Part shown: piece after piece, positions 19,178 to 28,907 of the stretch
How positions within the stretch are numbered: position 1 is the stretch's first letter
Layout of the letters: each line of letters begins with the position of its first letter
NCBI RefSeq assembly: GCF_024112395.2
Contig: NZ_CP078013.2
Span: forward strand, 2,046,001-2,110,000
Reading direction: 5' to 3'
DNA from: Pseudomonas pergaminensis
Lineage (GTDB): Bacteria > Pseudomonadota > Gammaproteobacteria > Pseudomonadales > Pseudomonadaceae
Length of the DNA stretch: 64,000 nucleotides
Notes under the pieces: model-generated
What the model saw: the letters and a program-made list of their open reading frames with translations, nothing else
What the model was told of the DNA's origin: nothing
Database searches by the model: none
Position numbers and translations under genes: made by a program

Positions 19178-19626
19178 CGCACCGATTCAAGACTCGCCTG
19201 GAGCAGGCCCACGAGCGCGGCGATTACGAGGCGCTGCTGAGCCTGGTTCCCTACGCCAAGCTGATCGGCATCGAATGCACCCGGCTGGGGGATGAGTTGC
19301 TGTTTCGATTGCCGGCCAACAAGGACAATATTGGTAACCCTATATTGCCGGCTCTCCACGGCGGCGTGATTGCGGGCTTCATGGAGCTGTCCGCTGCATT
19401 GCATCTGCTGGTGTTCACCGGCGCGCCAGGCTTTCCGAAAATCATCGATTTTTCCCTGGATTACCTGCGCGCCGGCCAGTTTCGCGACACTTACGCCAAG
19501 TGCCAGGTGTGGCGCCAGGGCCGACGGGTGGCGAACGTGGCGATTACCGCTTGGCAAAGCACTGCGTCTGAGCCGATCGCCACTGCCCGCGCGCATTTCA
19601 AGATCGAGGAACCAAGCTGCCCTTGA
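19174..19626 (+). CDS. PaaI-family hotdog thioesterase (second of a tandem pair)
   Basis: A 150-residue hotdog protein with LHGGVIAGFMELSA: HGG at 62-64 and Glu71 in the catalytic-acid position, where the upstream paralogue has Asp. The start ATG at 19174 overlaps the previous stop, and AGGGAG lies before it. The 3' end of this gene contains the putative heat-shock promoter of htpG. Confidence 0.85.
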   Translation: MTHRFKTRLEQAHERGDYEALLSLVPYAKLIGIECTRLGDELLFRLPANKDNIGNPILPALHGGVIAGFMELSAALHLLVFTGAPGFPKIIDFSLDYLRAGQFRDTYAKCQVWRQGRRVANVAITAWQSTASEPIATARAHFKIEEPSCP

Positions 19627-19649
19627 AATCCTGGTCTTAGCCCCCAACT
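19622..19649 (+). promoter_or_regulatory. Putative sigma32 (heat-shock) promoter of htpG
   Basis: CTTGAAA (19622-19628), 13 bases, then CCCCAACT (19642-19649). The -35 box matches the sigma32 consensus exactly and the -10 box matches CCCCATNT in most positions. The predicted start is near 19657, about 60 bases before htpG. It fits the known heat-shock control of htpG. Confidence 0.7.
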
Positions 19650-19715
19650 TTGATGACAACCCGCCGCCAACCCTTTAGGGCGCGGCCACTGCCATCCAAT
19701 TGGAGTTTGATGACC

Positions 19716-21620
19716 ATGAGTGTGGAAACTCAAAAGGAAACCCTGGGCTTCCAGACCGAGGTGAAGCAACTGCTGCACCTCATGATCCATTCGCTGTATT
19801 CCAACAAGGAAATCTTCCTTCGCGAATTGATCTCGAACGCCTCTGACGCTGTCGACAAATTACGTTTCGAAGCCCTGTCCAAGCCTGAGTTGCTGGAAGG
19901 TGGCGCCGAACTGAAAATCCGCGTGAGCTTTGACAAGGACGCCAAGACCGTCACGATCGAAGACAACGGTATCGGCATGAGCCGCGAAGATGCGATCACC
20001 CACCTGGGGACCATCGCCAAATCCGGTACTGCCGACTTTATGAAGAACCTGTCGGGCGACCAGAAGAAGGATTCGCACCTGATCGGCCAGTTTGGCGTGG
20101 GCTTCTACTCGGCCTTTATCGTGGCCGACAAGGTTGAAGTATTCAGCCGCCGCGCCGGCCTCGACGCCAGCGAAGGCGTGCACTGGTCGTCCAAAGGCGA
20201 GGGCGAGTTCGAAATCGCCACTATCGACAAGGCCGACCGTGGTACCCGCATCGTCTTGCACCTGAAATCCGGTGAAGACGAATTCGCCGATGGCTGGCGC
20301 CTGCGCAACATCGTCAAGAAGTACTCCGACCACATCGCTTTGCCGATCGAGCTGCCGAAAGAACAAGCGGCCGCCGAAGGCGAAGAGGCACCTGCCCAGG
20401 AATGGGAAGTGGTCAACCGCGCCAGCGCGCTGTGGACCCGTCCGCGTACCGAGATCAAGGACGAGGAATACCAGGAGTTCTACAAGCACATCGGTCACGA
20501 CTACGAAAACCCGCTGAGCTGGAGCCACAACAAGGTCGAAGGCAAGCTGGAATACAGCTCGTTGCTCTACGTACCGGCCCGCGCTCCGTTCGACCTGTAC
20601 CAGCGTGAAGCGCCAAAAGGCCTGAAGCTCTACGTGCAGCGCGTGTTCGTGATGGACCAGGCGGAATCCTTCCTGCCGCTGTACCTGCGCTTCATCAAAG
20701 GCGTGGTCGACTCCAACGACCTGTCGCTGAACGTGTCGCGGGAAATCCTGCAGAAAGACCCGATCATCGACTCCATGAAGTCGGCGCTGACCAAGCGCGT
20801 GCTCGACATGCTGGAAAAACTGGCGAAGAACGAGCCTGAGCAATACAAAGGTTTCTGGAAAAACTTCGGCCAGGTCATGAAAGAAGGCCCGGCGGAAGAT
20901 TTTGCCAACAAGGAAAAAATCGCCGGCCTGCTGCGTTTTGCCTCCACCCAGGGCGACGACGGCGAGCAGGTTGTGTCGCTGGCCGAATACTTGGCGCGCG
21001 CCAAGGAAGGTCAGGACAAGATCTACTACCTCACCGGCGAAACCTACGCACAGGTCAAGAACAGCCCGCACCTGGAAGTCTTCCGCAAGAAAGGCATCGA
21101 AGTGCTGCTGCTGACTGACCGTATCGATGAGTGGCTGATGAGCTACCTCAACGAGTTCGATGGCAAGTCCTTCGTCGACGTGGCCCGTGGTGACCTGGAC
21201 CTGGGTAATCTGGATTCCGAAGAAGAGAAGAAAGAAGCCGAAGAAGTCGCCAAGTCCAAAGAGGGCCTGGTTGAGCGGATCAAGGCGTCCCTGGGCGATG
21301 CGGTCAGCGAAGTGCGGGTTTCCCACCGCCTGACGGATTCCCCGGCGATCCTGGCCATCGGCGAGCAGGACCTGGGCATGCAGATGCGCCAGATCCTCGA
21401 AGCCAGCGGTCAGAAGGTTCCGGATTCCAAGCCGATCTTCGAATTCAACCCGGCTCACCCGCTGATCGAGAAGCTCGATGGCGAGCAGAGCGAAGAGCGT
21501 TTTGGCGACCTGTCGCACATCCTCTTCGACCAGGCGGCCCTGGCCGCTGGTGACAGCCTGAAAGACCCGGCCGCCTATGTGCGCCGCCTTAACAAGTTGT
21601 TGGTAGAGCTGTCGGTCTGA
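19716..21620 (+). CDS. htpG: Molecular chaperone HtpG (Hsp90)
   Basis: A 634-residue bacterial Hsp90. The N-terminal GHKL ATPase domain shows [27 protein letters not shown] and [13 protein letters not shown]; the middle and C-terminal dimerisation domains are complete. It refolds client proteins under heat stress. The ATG at 19716 gives [16 protein letters not shown]; an in-frame ATG at 19710 is nearer the GGAG and would add two residues. A terminator follows. Confidence 0.98.
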   Translation: MSVETQKETLGFQTEVKQLLHLMIHSLYSNKEIFLRELISNASDAVDKLRFEALSKPELLEGGAELKIRVSFDKDAKTVTIEDNGIGMSREDAITHLGTIAKSGTADFMKNLSGDQKKDSHLIGQFGVGFYSAFIVADKVEVFSRRAGLDASEGVHWSSKGEGEFEIATIDKADRGTRIVLHLKSGEDEFADGWRLRNIVKKYSDHIALPIELPKEQAAAEGEEAPAQEWEVVNRASALWTRPRTEIKDEEYQEFYKHIGHDYENPLSWSHNKVEGKLEYSSLLYVPARAPFDLYQREAPKGLKLYVQRVFVMDQAESFLPLYLRFIKGVVDSNDLSLNVSREILQKDPIIDSMKSALTKRVLDMLEKLAKNEPEQYKGFWKNFGQVMKEGPAEDFANKEKIAGLLRFASTQGDDGEQVVSLAEYLARAKEGQDKIYYLTGETYAQVKNSPHLEVFRKKGIEVLLLTDRIDEWLMSYLNEFDGKSFVDVARGDLDLGNLDSEEEKKEAEEVAKSKEGLVERIKASLGDAVSEVRVSHRLTDSPAILAIGEQDLGMQMRQILEASGQKVPDSKPIFEFNPAHPLIEKLDGEQSEERFGDLSHILFDQAALAAGDSLKDPAAYVRRLNKLLVELSV

Positions 21621-21630
21621 CCCCGTTGTA

Positions 21631-21657
21631 GAAAAACCCGCTTCGGCGGGTTTTTTC
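21631..21657 (+). terminator. Intrinsic terminator after htpG
   Basis: The stem AAACCCGC-TTCG-GCGGGTTT is followed by TTTCG, 10 bases after the htpG stop. Confidence 0.93.
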
Positions 21658-21686
21658 GTTCTAGTGCACCTCAACTGGAGTAAATG

Positions 21687-22415
21687 ATGAGCCAAGTCAC
21701 TGTACGTTCCGTGGTCTATCAGATTGATGGCCAGTCTTACGAAAGCCGCCTCGCGTTCGATGCCAGCCACACGGGCCCGTTGCCCGGCCTGCTGATGGCG
21801 CCGAACTGGATGGGGGTGAGTGCGGGTGCTGAAGAAATTGCCAAAAGCGTGGCCGGCAAGGGCTACGTGGTACTGATCGCCGACCTGTACGGGCAGACCG
21901 TACGCCCGTCGAATGGCGATGAAGCCGGCGCTGCGATGATGCCGTTGAAGAACGACCGTGCATTGTTGAACAAGCGCATGCAGGCGGCCTTCGAGCAACT
22001 GCAGGGCCAGACCGAGGCAGCGGTTGATACCTCGAAACTGGCGACCTTCGGTTTCTGCTTCGGCGGTTGCTGCTCCCTGGAGCTGGCGCGTACCGGTGCG
22101 CCGGTCAAGGCTGCCATCTCGTTCCACGGCACCCTCGACACGCCAAACCCGGCGGATGCGAAGAACATCAAGGGCTCAGTGCTGGTCCTGCATGGCGCTT
22201 CTGACCCGTTGGTCCCTAAAGAGCAACTGCCGGCGTTCGAAGATGAAATGAACGCGGCCGGCGTGGATTGGCAATTGCTGAGCTACGGCGGCGCGGTGCA
22301 TTCCTTCACCGACCCGCATGCGAATTTGCCGGGCAAGATGATGTACGACGCGAAGACGGCCAAGCGGGCTTTCCAGTCGATGCATAACTTGCTGGATGAA
22401 GTGTTCAAGGGCTGA
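21687..22415 (+). CDS. Dienelactone hydrolase family protein
   Basis: A 242-residue alpha/beta hydrolase of the dienelactone hydrolase family. The nucleophile is the Cys of GFCFGGCC (Cys124), the usual DLH change from Ser to Cys; the His lies in GGAVHSFTDP, and VLHGASDPLVP carries the acid. The family cleaves lactones and small esters; no catechol-pathway genes are nearby, so the substrate is open. ATG occurs at 21684 and 21687; the latter is six bases from GGAG. Confidence 0.87.
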   Translation: MSQVTVRSVVYQIDGQSYESRLAFDASHTGPLPGLLMAPNWMGVSAGAEEIAKSVAGKGYVVLIADLYGQTVRPSNGDEAGAAMMPLKNDRALLNKRMQAAFEQLQGQTEAAVDTSKLATFGFCFGGCCSLELARTGAPVKAAISFHGTLDTPNPADAKNIKGSVLVLHGASDPLVPKEQLPAFEDEMNAAGVDWQLLSYGGAVHSFTDPHANLPGKMMYDAKTAKRAFQSMHNLLDEVFKG

Positions 22416-22437
22416 TTTTTCAGCGCCTGTTTTGGCC

Positions 22438-22514
22438 TCTTCGCGAGCAAGCCCGCTCCCACATTTTGACTTGTGAACACCGTCAAATGTGGGAGCGGGC
22501 TTGCTCGCGAATGC
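22438..22514. repeat. REP pair (near-perfect inverted REPIN)
   Basis: TTCGCGAGCAAGCCCGCTCC at 22440-22459 and GGAGCGGGCTTGCTCGCGAA at 22492-22511 are exact inverted copies, and their flanking ATTT/AAATG also pairs. The element sits exactly between two convergent genes and can form a very stable hairpin in either transcript, perhaps replacing a terminator. Confidence 0.92.
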
Positions 22515-23380
22515 TACCTCACCGGCAACTCAATTCTTTCAGACTCACCCGGCACCGTCGGCCAATCCCCAGCCGCCCACCGCTGCCTGGCCTGTTCGAT
22601 CACCGCCGGATCACTCGCGACAAAATTCCAATTGATCCGCCGAGGCCCATCCAGCGGCGCACCGCCAAACACCACCAGGTGGCAATCGCTTTCGGCAAAC
22701 AGTGTCATCTCCTGACCAGCCGGCAGCACCACCAGGCTGTGCACTTCAAGCGTCTCGCCGTCCAACTGCGCTTCCCCCTCCAGCACATACACCGCGCGTT
22801 CCTCATGCTCATCCGGAATCAGCAGGGTTGTGGCCGTTTGCATCTGCACCTCGGCATACAGCGTGGGCGACAGCACCGGCACCGGCGATTTGAGGCAGAA
22901 CCCATCGCCCGCGATCAGGCGTATCTGCACGCCCAGGTTGTCACTCACCGGCAGGCTGGCTGCCGGGTGATGGCTGTAGTGCCCCGGCCCGGTCTCGTGG
23001 TCCTTGGGGGAGGCCAGCCACACCTGCAACCCGTGCAGGCTGAAACCTTCGGCCCTGACTGCTTCGGGGGTGCGTTCGACGTGAGCGATGGCGCTGCCGG
23101 CGGTCATCCAGCTGACGTCGCCGGCCTGCACCACTTGGTCCGAGCCCAGGCTGTCTTTGTGCTGCAACGCGCCTTCAAACAGGTAGGTGAGGGTCGACAG
23201 CCCGATATGCGGATGTTGGCGGATATTCATGCCGTCACCCGGCGCATAGCGGGTGAGCAACATGTGGTCAAAAAACACAAAAGGCCCGACGCTGCGGCAT
23301 TCCCGCGAAGGCAGCGGGCGCAGGATAGGTTGGCCTTCGACATCTTCGGGGCGAGGGCGGATCACGGTAAGGGTGGTCAT
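22514..23380 (-). CDS. Pirin family protein
   Basis: A 288-residue bicupin of the pirin family. The metal ligands of the N-terminal cupin are present: His56 and His58 in RQHPHIGLSTLTY, His100 and Glu102 in SAIAHVERTPE. Bacterial pirins include quercetinase-like dioxygenases and regulators of metabolic enzymes, so the role here is open. It lies upstream of, and in line with, the OsmC gene on the minus strand but ends at a REPIN. Confidence 0.9.
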   Translation of the reverse strand: MTTLTVIRPRPEDVEGQPILRPLPSRECRSVGPFVFFDHMLLTRYAPGDGMNIRQHPHIGLSTLTYLFEGALQHKDSLGSDQVVQAGDVSWMTAGSAIAHVERTPEAVRAEGFSLHGLQVWLASPKDHETGPGHYSHHPAASLPVSDNLGVQIRLIAGDGFCLKSPVPVLSPTLYAEVQMQTATTLLIPDEHEERAVYVLEGEAQLDGETLEVHSLVVLPAGQEMTLFAESDCHLVVFGGAPLDGPRRINWNFVASDPAVIEQARQRWAAGDWPTVPGESERIELPVR

Positions 23381-23444
23381 GGTGCGTCCCAGTCTGAGCG
23401 GGTTAGATGCTGCTGAGCATAACCCGCTCGACGGGAGGTTGCCG

Positions 23445-23861
23445 CTATTGGCTGAACGCGCCTTCCGACAGTTGGGTGTCGATGCTGATCTCGGCGGTGG
23501 TCATCAGCTTGTGCACCGGGCAGCGATCGGCCACGCGATGCAGTTCATCGCGTTGTTCGTCGGTGAGTACGCCCTTGAGCGTCAGCTTGACGTTGAGTGT
23601 GTATTTGCCCTTTTGTTCTTCGGCGGCATCGTGGGTGACTTCCACGGTCACACCGGTCAACGGGATGTCTTTTTTCTGTGCGTAAAGCTTTACGGTCAGG
23701 GCTTTGCAGGAGGCCAGTGCGGCGTCGAAGTAGTCATGGGGGGAGGGCGCCGAATCATCGCCACCCAGGCTTTTGGGCAGGTCGGTGAACAACTCGTGGT
23801 TGTTGATCGTGACGCTATGGCGGAAGTTGTCCTGGTTCAGGGTATTTACGGTAACTGGCAT
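23445..23861 (-). CDS. OsmC family protein
   Basis: A 138-residue OsmC/Ohr-fold protein. The first conserved Cys lies in ALASCKALTVKLYA and a second in HRVADRCPVHKLM, as in OsmC-type thiol peroxidases that reduce organic hydroperoxides. The spacing suits the YhfA/OsmC-like branch rather than Ohr. The stop is about 65 bases from the pirin start, so the two may be co-transcribed. Confidence 0.88.
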   Translation of the reverse strand: MPVTVNTLNQDNFRHSVTINNHELFTDLPKSLGGDDSAPSPHDYFDAALASCKALTVKLYAQKKDIPLTGVTVEVTHDAAEEQKGKYTLNVKLTLKGVLTDEQRDELHRVADRCPVHKLMTTAEISIDTQLSEGAFSQ

Positions 23862-24002
23862 GGCAAACCATCACAAGATGGCAGGATGAAGGTCATGCAG
23901 TTATAGAGCATGCTGGCACTTCGGTGTTCCGCGTTTTTTGCCGGATGAACCCCGGCAGGGCGCACAAGGTCTACCCGTATCAGCCCTTATCGAGGTTTTA
24001 CC

Positions 24003-25025
24003 GTGCCCTGGACCCGCCTGAGCCTTGCCCTGTTGCTCGCCGCCAGCAGCCTTACCGTGCAGGCCCGCGACTATGCCTACAGCGATGCGCACCTGCATTA
24101 CGTCGATTTTTTCCAGGAAACCGCCGGCATGGACAAGCTGCTCAAGGCGATGGCTGACAACCGCATCGAGCACGTGATGATTTCCGGCATTCCGGTCGCA
24201 AAGAAATGGCACGAAGACGAACCCAAGCGCCCGCGCTACTACGCCGGTGACGATGCCGATGCCTACTGGTACAGCGCCACCGACGTGATCGTGGCCGCAG
24301 CGGTCAACAAACTGCCCCCTGAGCAGCGCCCACGCTTTCATCCGTTTCTGTCCGGCTTCAACCCCAACGACAAGAACTCGGCGGCCCATATCCAGCGCAT
24401 GCTCGACCTCAACCCGGGGCTGTGGCAGGGCATCGGCGAAGTCTTCACCCGCCATGACGACCTCACGGCCATCACCGCCGGCGACACCCCACGCGCCAAT
24501 AACGAAGCCATGACCCGCATTTATCACTTGGCGGCGGAACACGACCTGCCCGTGATGCTGCACTCCAACATCACCTCCAAGCGCGAGCGCAACCCGCTGT
24601 ACCTGGCCGAGGTCGAGCAGCCCCTGCGCAACCATCCCCATACCCGCTTCATTTGGGCCCATGCCGGCACCAGCAAGGAAATCCACCGCCATCAGGTGCA
24701 GATGGACTTTTTGCTGCCGACCTTGAGCCGCCTGCTGGAGACTTACCCCAACCTGTACATCGACCTGTCCTGGAGCATGCTCACGCCGTATTTGCTGGAT
24801 GACGCAGGGCTGCCGCGCCCGGAGTGGGTCAAGCTGGTGGAGCGCTTCCCCGAGCGGTTTATGCTGGGCTCGGACGTTGTAGGGCGGTTCAACAAGCTCG
24901 GTAAGGAAATGCGCCGCTTCGACCCGTTCCTGGATGCCCTGCCGGAGGACGTCGCTCGCAAAGTCGCACGGGACAACTTTTTGGCGATCCTGCCTAAAGC
25001 GCCGAGCGATGGTGTAGCGCGTTGA
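24003..25025 (+). CDS. Exported amidohydrolase-2 family metal-dependent hydrolase
   Basis: A 340-residue protein starting at a GTG with GAGG about 8 bases upstream. A signal peptide (RLSLALLLAASSLTVQARD, residues 5-23) indicates export to the periplasm. The mature part is a TIM-barrel amidohydrolase: YSDAHLHYVDF gives the metal-binding HxH-like motif, VMLHSNI and FIWAHAGTS give later His ligands, and MLGSDVVG the catalytic Asp. The substrate is unknown. It stands alone. Confidence 0.8.
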   Translation: MPWTRLSLALLLAASSLTVQARDYAYSDAHLHYVDFFQETAGMDKLLKAMADNRIEHVMISGIPVAKKWHEDEPKRPRYYAGDDADAYWYSATDVIVAAAVNKLPPEQRPRFHPFLSGFNPNDKNSAAHIQRMLDLNPGLWQGIGEVFTRHDDLTAITAGDTPRANNEAMTRIYHLAAEHDLPVMLHSNITSKRERNPLYLAEVEQPLRNHPHTRFIWAHAGTSKEIHRHQVQMDFLLPTLSRLLETYPNLYIDLSWSMLTPYLLDDAGLPRPEWVKLVERFPERFMLGSDVVGRFNKLGKEMRRFDPFLDALPEDVARKVARDNFLAILPKAPSDGVAR

Positions 25026-25041
25026 TATCGCGTTTTCGTCT

Positions 25042-25068
25042 TACGCAAAACGAGCAATAGGCCGATAC
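25042..25068 (+). promoter_or_regulatory. Possible sigma28 (FliA) promoter of the chemoreceptor gene
   Basis: GCCGATAC at 25061-25068 matches seven of eight bases of the FliA -10 box GCCGATAA. The -35 region (TACGCAAA, 11 bases upstream) is a weak match. Chemoreceptor genes are common FliA targets, and the element lies 52 bases before the start codon. Confidence 0.45.
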
Positions 25069-25120
25069 CTTTCAAGAGCCAGCTGCAAATGGATGCAGCG
25101 CAATTGGAAGGAGCCAAGGC

Positions 25121-26746
25121 ATGAGTATCAGAAGTCTGAATATCGCCCCGCGCGCGGGCTTGGGGTTTGGCCTATTGGCGTTGATGGTATTTGCCCTGGG
25201 CGGCTTTGCCCTGTTGCAGATGGCCAATATGCGCCAGCAATCGGACCAGGTGGAGAACAACTGGCTGCCCAGCGTGATGGCGGTGGGGCAGATGAGTCAG
25301 GACTTGCTGCGTGTTCGGGCGCTGACCTTGCGCCTGCTGGTCAACCGCGATTCCCAGGCGCTGGCGCAGAACGAACAGAAACTGGGCGACCTGAAAAGCG
25401 GCCTGCATCATGCGCAGACCCTCTACGAGGCGCTGATTGTGCTGCCCGAGGAACGCACGCTGTTTGATCGCTTCAAGGCCCAGGAGCAGCAATACCTGCA
25501 ACGCCAGGAGCAGGTCATGGGGTTTTCCAAGGCCAACCAGCTGGAAGACGCGATCAGGGTGGTCAATGGCGAGATGAACCAGATCGCCGACGAAATGGCC
25601 GCGACCCTGCACGAACTGGTCAACCTCAACAAAGCCAACGCCAACCAGGCGGCCAGCCTGGCGCAGAGCGTGTTCAGCCAGTCGCGCAGCTGGGTGGTCG
25701 GCATGATCGTGCTCACGGCGCTGATCACCATCGGCCTGGCGGTGTGGCTGACGCGCAGCATCGTGCTGCCCCTGGCGCAGTCGTTGAAAGTGGCCCAGGG
25801 CGTGGCCAGTGGCGATCTGACGGGCGAGATCAGCGTCAGTGGCAACGACGAGCCGGCGCGCCTGCAGCAGGCGCTCAAGGGCATGCAGGAGAACCTGCGC
25901 GACACCATCCGGCGTATCTCCGAGTCTTCCAACCAGTTGGCGTCAGCCTCGGAAGAACTCAGTTGCGTGACCGAAGACGCCACCCGCGGCTTGCACCAGC
26001 AGAATCAGGAAATCGAGCAGGCCGCCACGGCGGTCAATCAGATGACCTCAGCGGTGGAGGAGGTGGCAAGCAATGCAGTGGCCACGTCCCAGGCGTCACG
26101 CGAGTCCGACCGCATTGCCCAGCACGGGCGCGAGCAGGTGCACCAGACGGTGGTGTCCATCGAGGCGCTGGCCACTGACGTGACAGACAACGTGACGCAG
26201 GTCGAGGACCTGGCGCAAAAGGTCTATGGGATCAGCAAGGTGCTCGACGTGATCCGCTCGATTGCCGAGCAGACCAACCTGCTGGCGCTGAATGCCGCCA
26301 TTGAAGCCGCCCGCGCCGGGGATGCCGGGCGTGGCTTTGCGGTGGTGGCCGATGAAGTGCGCGCCCTGGCCCATCGCACCCAGCAGTCGACCCAGGAAAT
26401 CGAGCAGATGATCAGCGGCATTCAGCAGGGCACCGATCAGGCGGTCAGCTCGATGCAGCAGAGCAATACGCGGGCGCGTTCGACCTTGGATATCGCCAAG
26501 TCGGCGGGCACGGCGCTGGAGGAAATTGCGTCGGCGTTCACCTTGATCAACGAGCGCAACCTGGTAATCGCCAGCGCATCCGAGCAACAGGCGGCGGTGG
26601 CGCGGGAGGTGGATCGCAACTTGATGAACATCCGCGACCTGGCGCATCAGACCTCGACCGGGGCGAATCAGACCAGTGCGGCGAGCCAGGAGTTGTCGCG
26701 CTTGGCGGTGGATTTGAATTCGATGGTGGCGCGGTTTTCGGTGTAG
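25121..26746 (+). CDS. Methyl-accepting chemotaxis protein, four-helix-bundle type
   Basis: A 541-residue chemoreceptor. Transmembrane span 1 is at about residues 13-34; a periplasmic domain of about 155 residues follows, mostly helical and the right size for a 4HB_MCP module; span 2 is at about 190-211. HAMP runs from 212 to 265, and the signalling domain contains the hairpin tip [18 protein letters not shown]. It relays ligand binding to CheA/CheW. The ligand cannot be predicted. AAGGAG lies 9 bases before the ATG. Confidence 0.93.
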   Translation: MSIRSLNIAPRAGLGFGLLALMVFALGGFALLQMANMRQQSDQVENNWLPSVMAVGQMSQDLLRVRALTLRLLVNRDSQALAQNEQKLGDLKSGLHHAQTLYEALIVLPEERTLFDRFKAQEQQYLQRQEQVMGFSKANQLEDAIRVVNGEMNQIADEMAATLHELVNLNKANANQAASLAQSVFSQSRSWVVGMIVLTALITIGLAVWLTRSIVLPLAQSLKVAQGVASGDLTGEISVSGNDEPARLQQALKGMQENLRDTIRRISESSNQLASASEELSCVTEDATRGLHQQNQEIEQAATAVNQMTSAVEEVASNAVATSQASRESDRIAQHGREQVHQTVVSIEALATDVTDNVTQVEDLAQKVYGISKVLDVIRSIAEQTNLLALNAAIEAARAGDAGRGFAVVADEVRALAHRTQQSTQEIEQMISGIQQGTDQAVSSMQQSNTRARSTLDIAKSAGTALEEIASAFTLINERNLVIASASEQQAAVAREVDRNLMNIRDLAHQTSTGANQTSAASQELSRLAVDLNSMVARFSV

Positions 26747-26765
26747 GGCCGGGTACCGAGTTGGC

Positions 26766-26828
26766 GCTATCGCGGGCAAGCCAGCTCCCACAGGTATTTC
26801 AAATGTGGGAGCTGGCTTGCCTGCGATG
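26766..26828. repeat. REP pair (GGAGCTGGCTTGC type)
   Basis: TCGCGGGCAAGCCAGCTCCC at about 26770-26789 and GGGAGCTGGCTTGCCTGCGA at about 26807-26826 are inverted with a short spacer. This is the same REP class as the tandem arrays at 44.7 and 52.3 kb, here as a simple pair after the chemoreceptor gene. Confidence 0.88.
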
Positions 26829-26857
26829 AAGGCGACTCGGTCTCAAATCCATTACCC

Positions 26858-26891
26858 ACAAAAAAGCCCCGAACCAGTCGGGGCTTTTTCA
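26858..26891. terminator. Bidirectional terminator between the chemoreceptor gene and fabB
   Basis: The stem AAAAAGCCCCGA-ACCAG-TCGGGGCTTTTT has A-runs on one side and T-runs on the other, so it works for both convergent genes. It lies 20 bases from the fabB stop. Confidence 0.92.
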
Positions 26892-26910
26892 TGCAATCAA
26901 GCTACAGGTC

Positions 26911-28131
26911 TTACTGACCCTGCCAGCGTTTCAGCACCAGGGTAGCGTTAGTGCCACCAAAGCCGAAGCTGTTGCTCATCACGGTGTCGATTTTTGCATT
27001 CTCAACGGTCTTGGTCAGGATTGGCATGTCAGCCACCACCGGATCAATCTCGTCGATGTTGGCCGAACCGGCCATGAAGTTGCCTTCCATCATCAGCAGG
27101 CAGTAGATCGCTTCGTGAACGCCAGCGGCGCCCAAGGAGTGACCGGACAGGCTCTTGGTAGAGCTGATGGCCGGAGCCTTGTCGCCGAATACCGCACGCA
27201 CGCCTTCCATTTCCTTGGCGTCGCCGACCGGAGTCGAGGTGCCGTGGGTGTTCAGGTAGTCGATTGTAGTATCCACAGTGGACATGGCCATCTGCATGCA
27301 ACGGATGGCGCCTTCACCGCTTGGGGCAACCATGTCGTAGCCGTCGGAGGTCGCGCCGTAGCCAACGATTTCCGCGTAGATCTTGGCACCACGGGCCAGA
27401 GCGTGTTCCAGCTCCTCGACCACCACCATGCCGCCACCGCCGGCGATGACGAAACCGTCACGCTTGGCGTCGTAGGCGCGGGAGGCCTTTTCCGGGGTTT
27501 CGTTGTACTGGGTGGACAGCGCGCCCATGGCGTCGAACAGGAACGACTGGCTCCAATGCTCTTCTTCACCGCCGCCGGCGAAGACGATGTCCTGCTTGCC
27601 CAGCTGGATCTGCTCGACGGCAGTACCGATGCAGTGAGCACTGGTGGCGCACGCGGAGGAGATCGAGTAGTTCACGCCCTTGATCTGGAACGGCGTGGCC
27701 AGGCAGGCCGAAACGGTGCTGCCCATGGTCCGTGTAACACGGTACGGGCCAACGCGCTTCACGCCTTTTTCGCGCAGGATGTCCAGCGCTTCCATCTGGT
27801 TGAGGGTCGATGCGCCGCCGGAGCCGGCGATCAGGCCGGTGCGTACGTTCGATACCTGGTCTTCGCTCAGACCGGAGTCGGCGATCGCGTCTTTCATCGC
27901 CAGGTAGGCGTAGGCGGCAGCGTGGCCGACGAAGCGATAGATCTTGCGATCGATCAGTTCTTCGAGGGGCAGGTCGATGGAGCCGGAAACCTGGCTACGC
28001 AGACCCATTTCGGCATATTCCGGGTTGAAGCGGATGCCAGGGCGACTTGCACGCAGGTTAGCGGTGACGGTCTCTTTGTCATTGCCCAGGCAAGAAACAA
28101 TGCCCAGACCAGTGATAACGACGCGGCGCAT
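26911..28131 (-). CDS. fabB: Beta-ketoacyl-ACP synthase I FabB
   Basis: A 406-residue condensing enzyme that elongates acyl-ACPs and is needed for unsaturated fatty acids. The catalytic triad is Cys161 ([12 protein letters not shown]), His296 ([12 protein letters not shown]) and His331 ([10 protein letters not shown]), as expected for KAS I. It lies 11 bases downstream of fabA on the same strand, the standard fabAB operon of pseudomonads. Confidence 0.98.
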   Translation of the reverse strand: MRRVVITGLGIVSCLGNDKETVTANLRASRPGIRFNPEYAEMGLRSQVSGSIDLPLEELIDRKIYRFVGHAAAYAYLAMKDAIADSGLSEDQVSNVRTGLIAGSGGASTLNQMEALDILREKGVKRVGPYRVTRTMGSTVSACLATPFQIKGVNYSISSACATSAHCIGTAVEQIQLGKQDIVFAGGGEEEHWSQSFLFDAMGALSTQYNETPEKASRAYDAKRDGFVIAGGGGMVVVEELEHALARGAKIYAEIVGYGATSDGYDMVAPSGEGAIRCMQMAMSTVDTTIDYLNTHGTSTPVGDAKEMEGVRAVFGDKAPAISSTKSLSGHSLGAAGVHEAIYCLLMMEGNFMAGSANIDEIDPVVADMPILTKTVENAKIDTVMSNSFGFGGTNATLVLKRWQGQ

Positions 28132-28142
28132 GCGGATAACCC

Positions 28143-28658
28143 TTAAAAGTTGTCAGTGGAAGTGAATACGCCGACCCGAAGGCCTTCGGCAGTATAGATC
28201 TCGCGACCGTCGACGCTCACCGAACCATCGGCGATGGCGAGGTTCAGCTTGCCCTTGAGGACGCGCTTGATCTGAATGTTGTAGGTGACTTTCTTGGCGG
28301 TCGGCAGGACCTGGCCAAAGAACTTCACTTCGCCCGAACCCAGGGCGCGACCGCGACCCGGCAGGCCTTGCCAGCCGAGGAAGAAACCGACCAGTTGCCA
28401 CATGGCGTCAAGGCCCAGGCAACCTGGCATCACAGGGTCGCCTTCGAAATGGCAGGCGAAGAACCACAGGTCCGGGGTGATATCCAGCTCGGCGACCAAT
28501 TCACCTTTGCCGTACTTGCCACCCTCTTCGCTGATATGGGTGATGCGATCCACCATCAGCATGTTCGGGGCGGGCAGTTGCGCGTTACCTGGGCCGAACA
28601 GCTCACCGCGACTGCAGCGCAGCAGGTCTTCCCGAGTAAAGGCGTTTTGTTTGGTCAT
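28143..28658 (-). CDS. fabA: 3-hydroxydecanoyl-ACP dehydratase/isomerase FabA
   Basis: A 171-residue hotdog enzyme that introduces the double bond of unsaturated fatty acids at the C10 stage. The active-site residues His70 ([14 protein letters not shown]) and Asp84 (LGLDAMWQ) match E. coli FabA in identity and number. GGAGCT precedes the ATG. It is first in the fabAB operon, and a palindrome resembling a DesT/FabR-type operator lies about 135-150 bases upstream. Confidence 0.98.
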   Translation of the reverse strand: MTKQNAFTREDLLRCSRGELFGPGNAQLPAPNMLMVDRITHISEEGGKYGKGELVAELDITPDLWFFACHFEGDPVMPGCLGLDAMWQLVGFFLGWQGLPGRGRALGSGEVKFFGQVLPTAKKVTYNIQIKRVLKGKLNLAIADGSVSVDGREIYTAEGLRVGVFTSTDNF

Positions 28659-28791
28659 GCGAGCTCCTCAATAATCCCATGCGGCAGGGTAGGGCAAATC
28701 TTCCCGAACCGAATGAAGCGTTCATGCCTCATGTCGGCAGCCTACACATAGACTATTGCGTTGTAGTGAAAGTCACAGCGGCAAGGCACTG

Positions 28792-28809
28792 AATGTACAC
28801 TTGTTCACT
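28792..28809 (-). promoter_or_regulatory. Putative TetR-type operator (DesT/FabR-like) upstream of fabA
   Basis: On the minus strand the sequence is AGTGAACAAGTGTACATT, an interrupted palindrome with six of eight half-site bases matching (AGTGAACA against AATGTACA). P. aeruginosa DesT is known to repress fabAB through a site beginning AGTGAAC. The assignment to DesT is inference from that resemblance and the position. Confidence 0.5.
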
Positions 28810-28907
28810 GAAATTTTAAACCGGGCCTGTTTATGGGCCCGTTCGGGTGCCTAAGACTGCCGCACTTTCGTCTTTCACGCCAGTCGGAGTTGGCTGATGG
28901 CGCGGCG

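Noticed and set aside
19860-22127. A 755-codon minus-strand frame
   Set aside because: It spans htpG, its terminator and the dienelactone hydrolase gene, all of which are supported on the plus strand.
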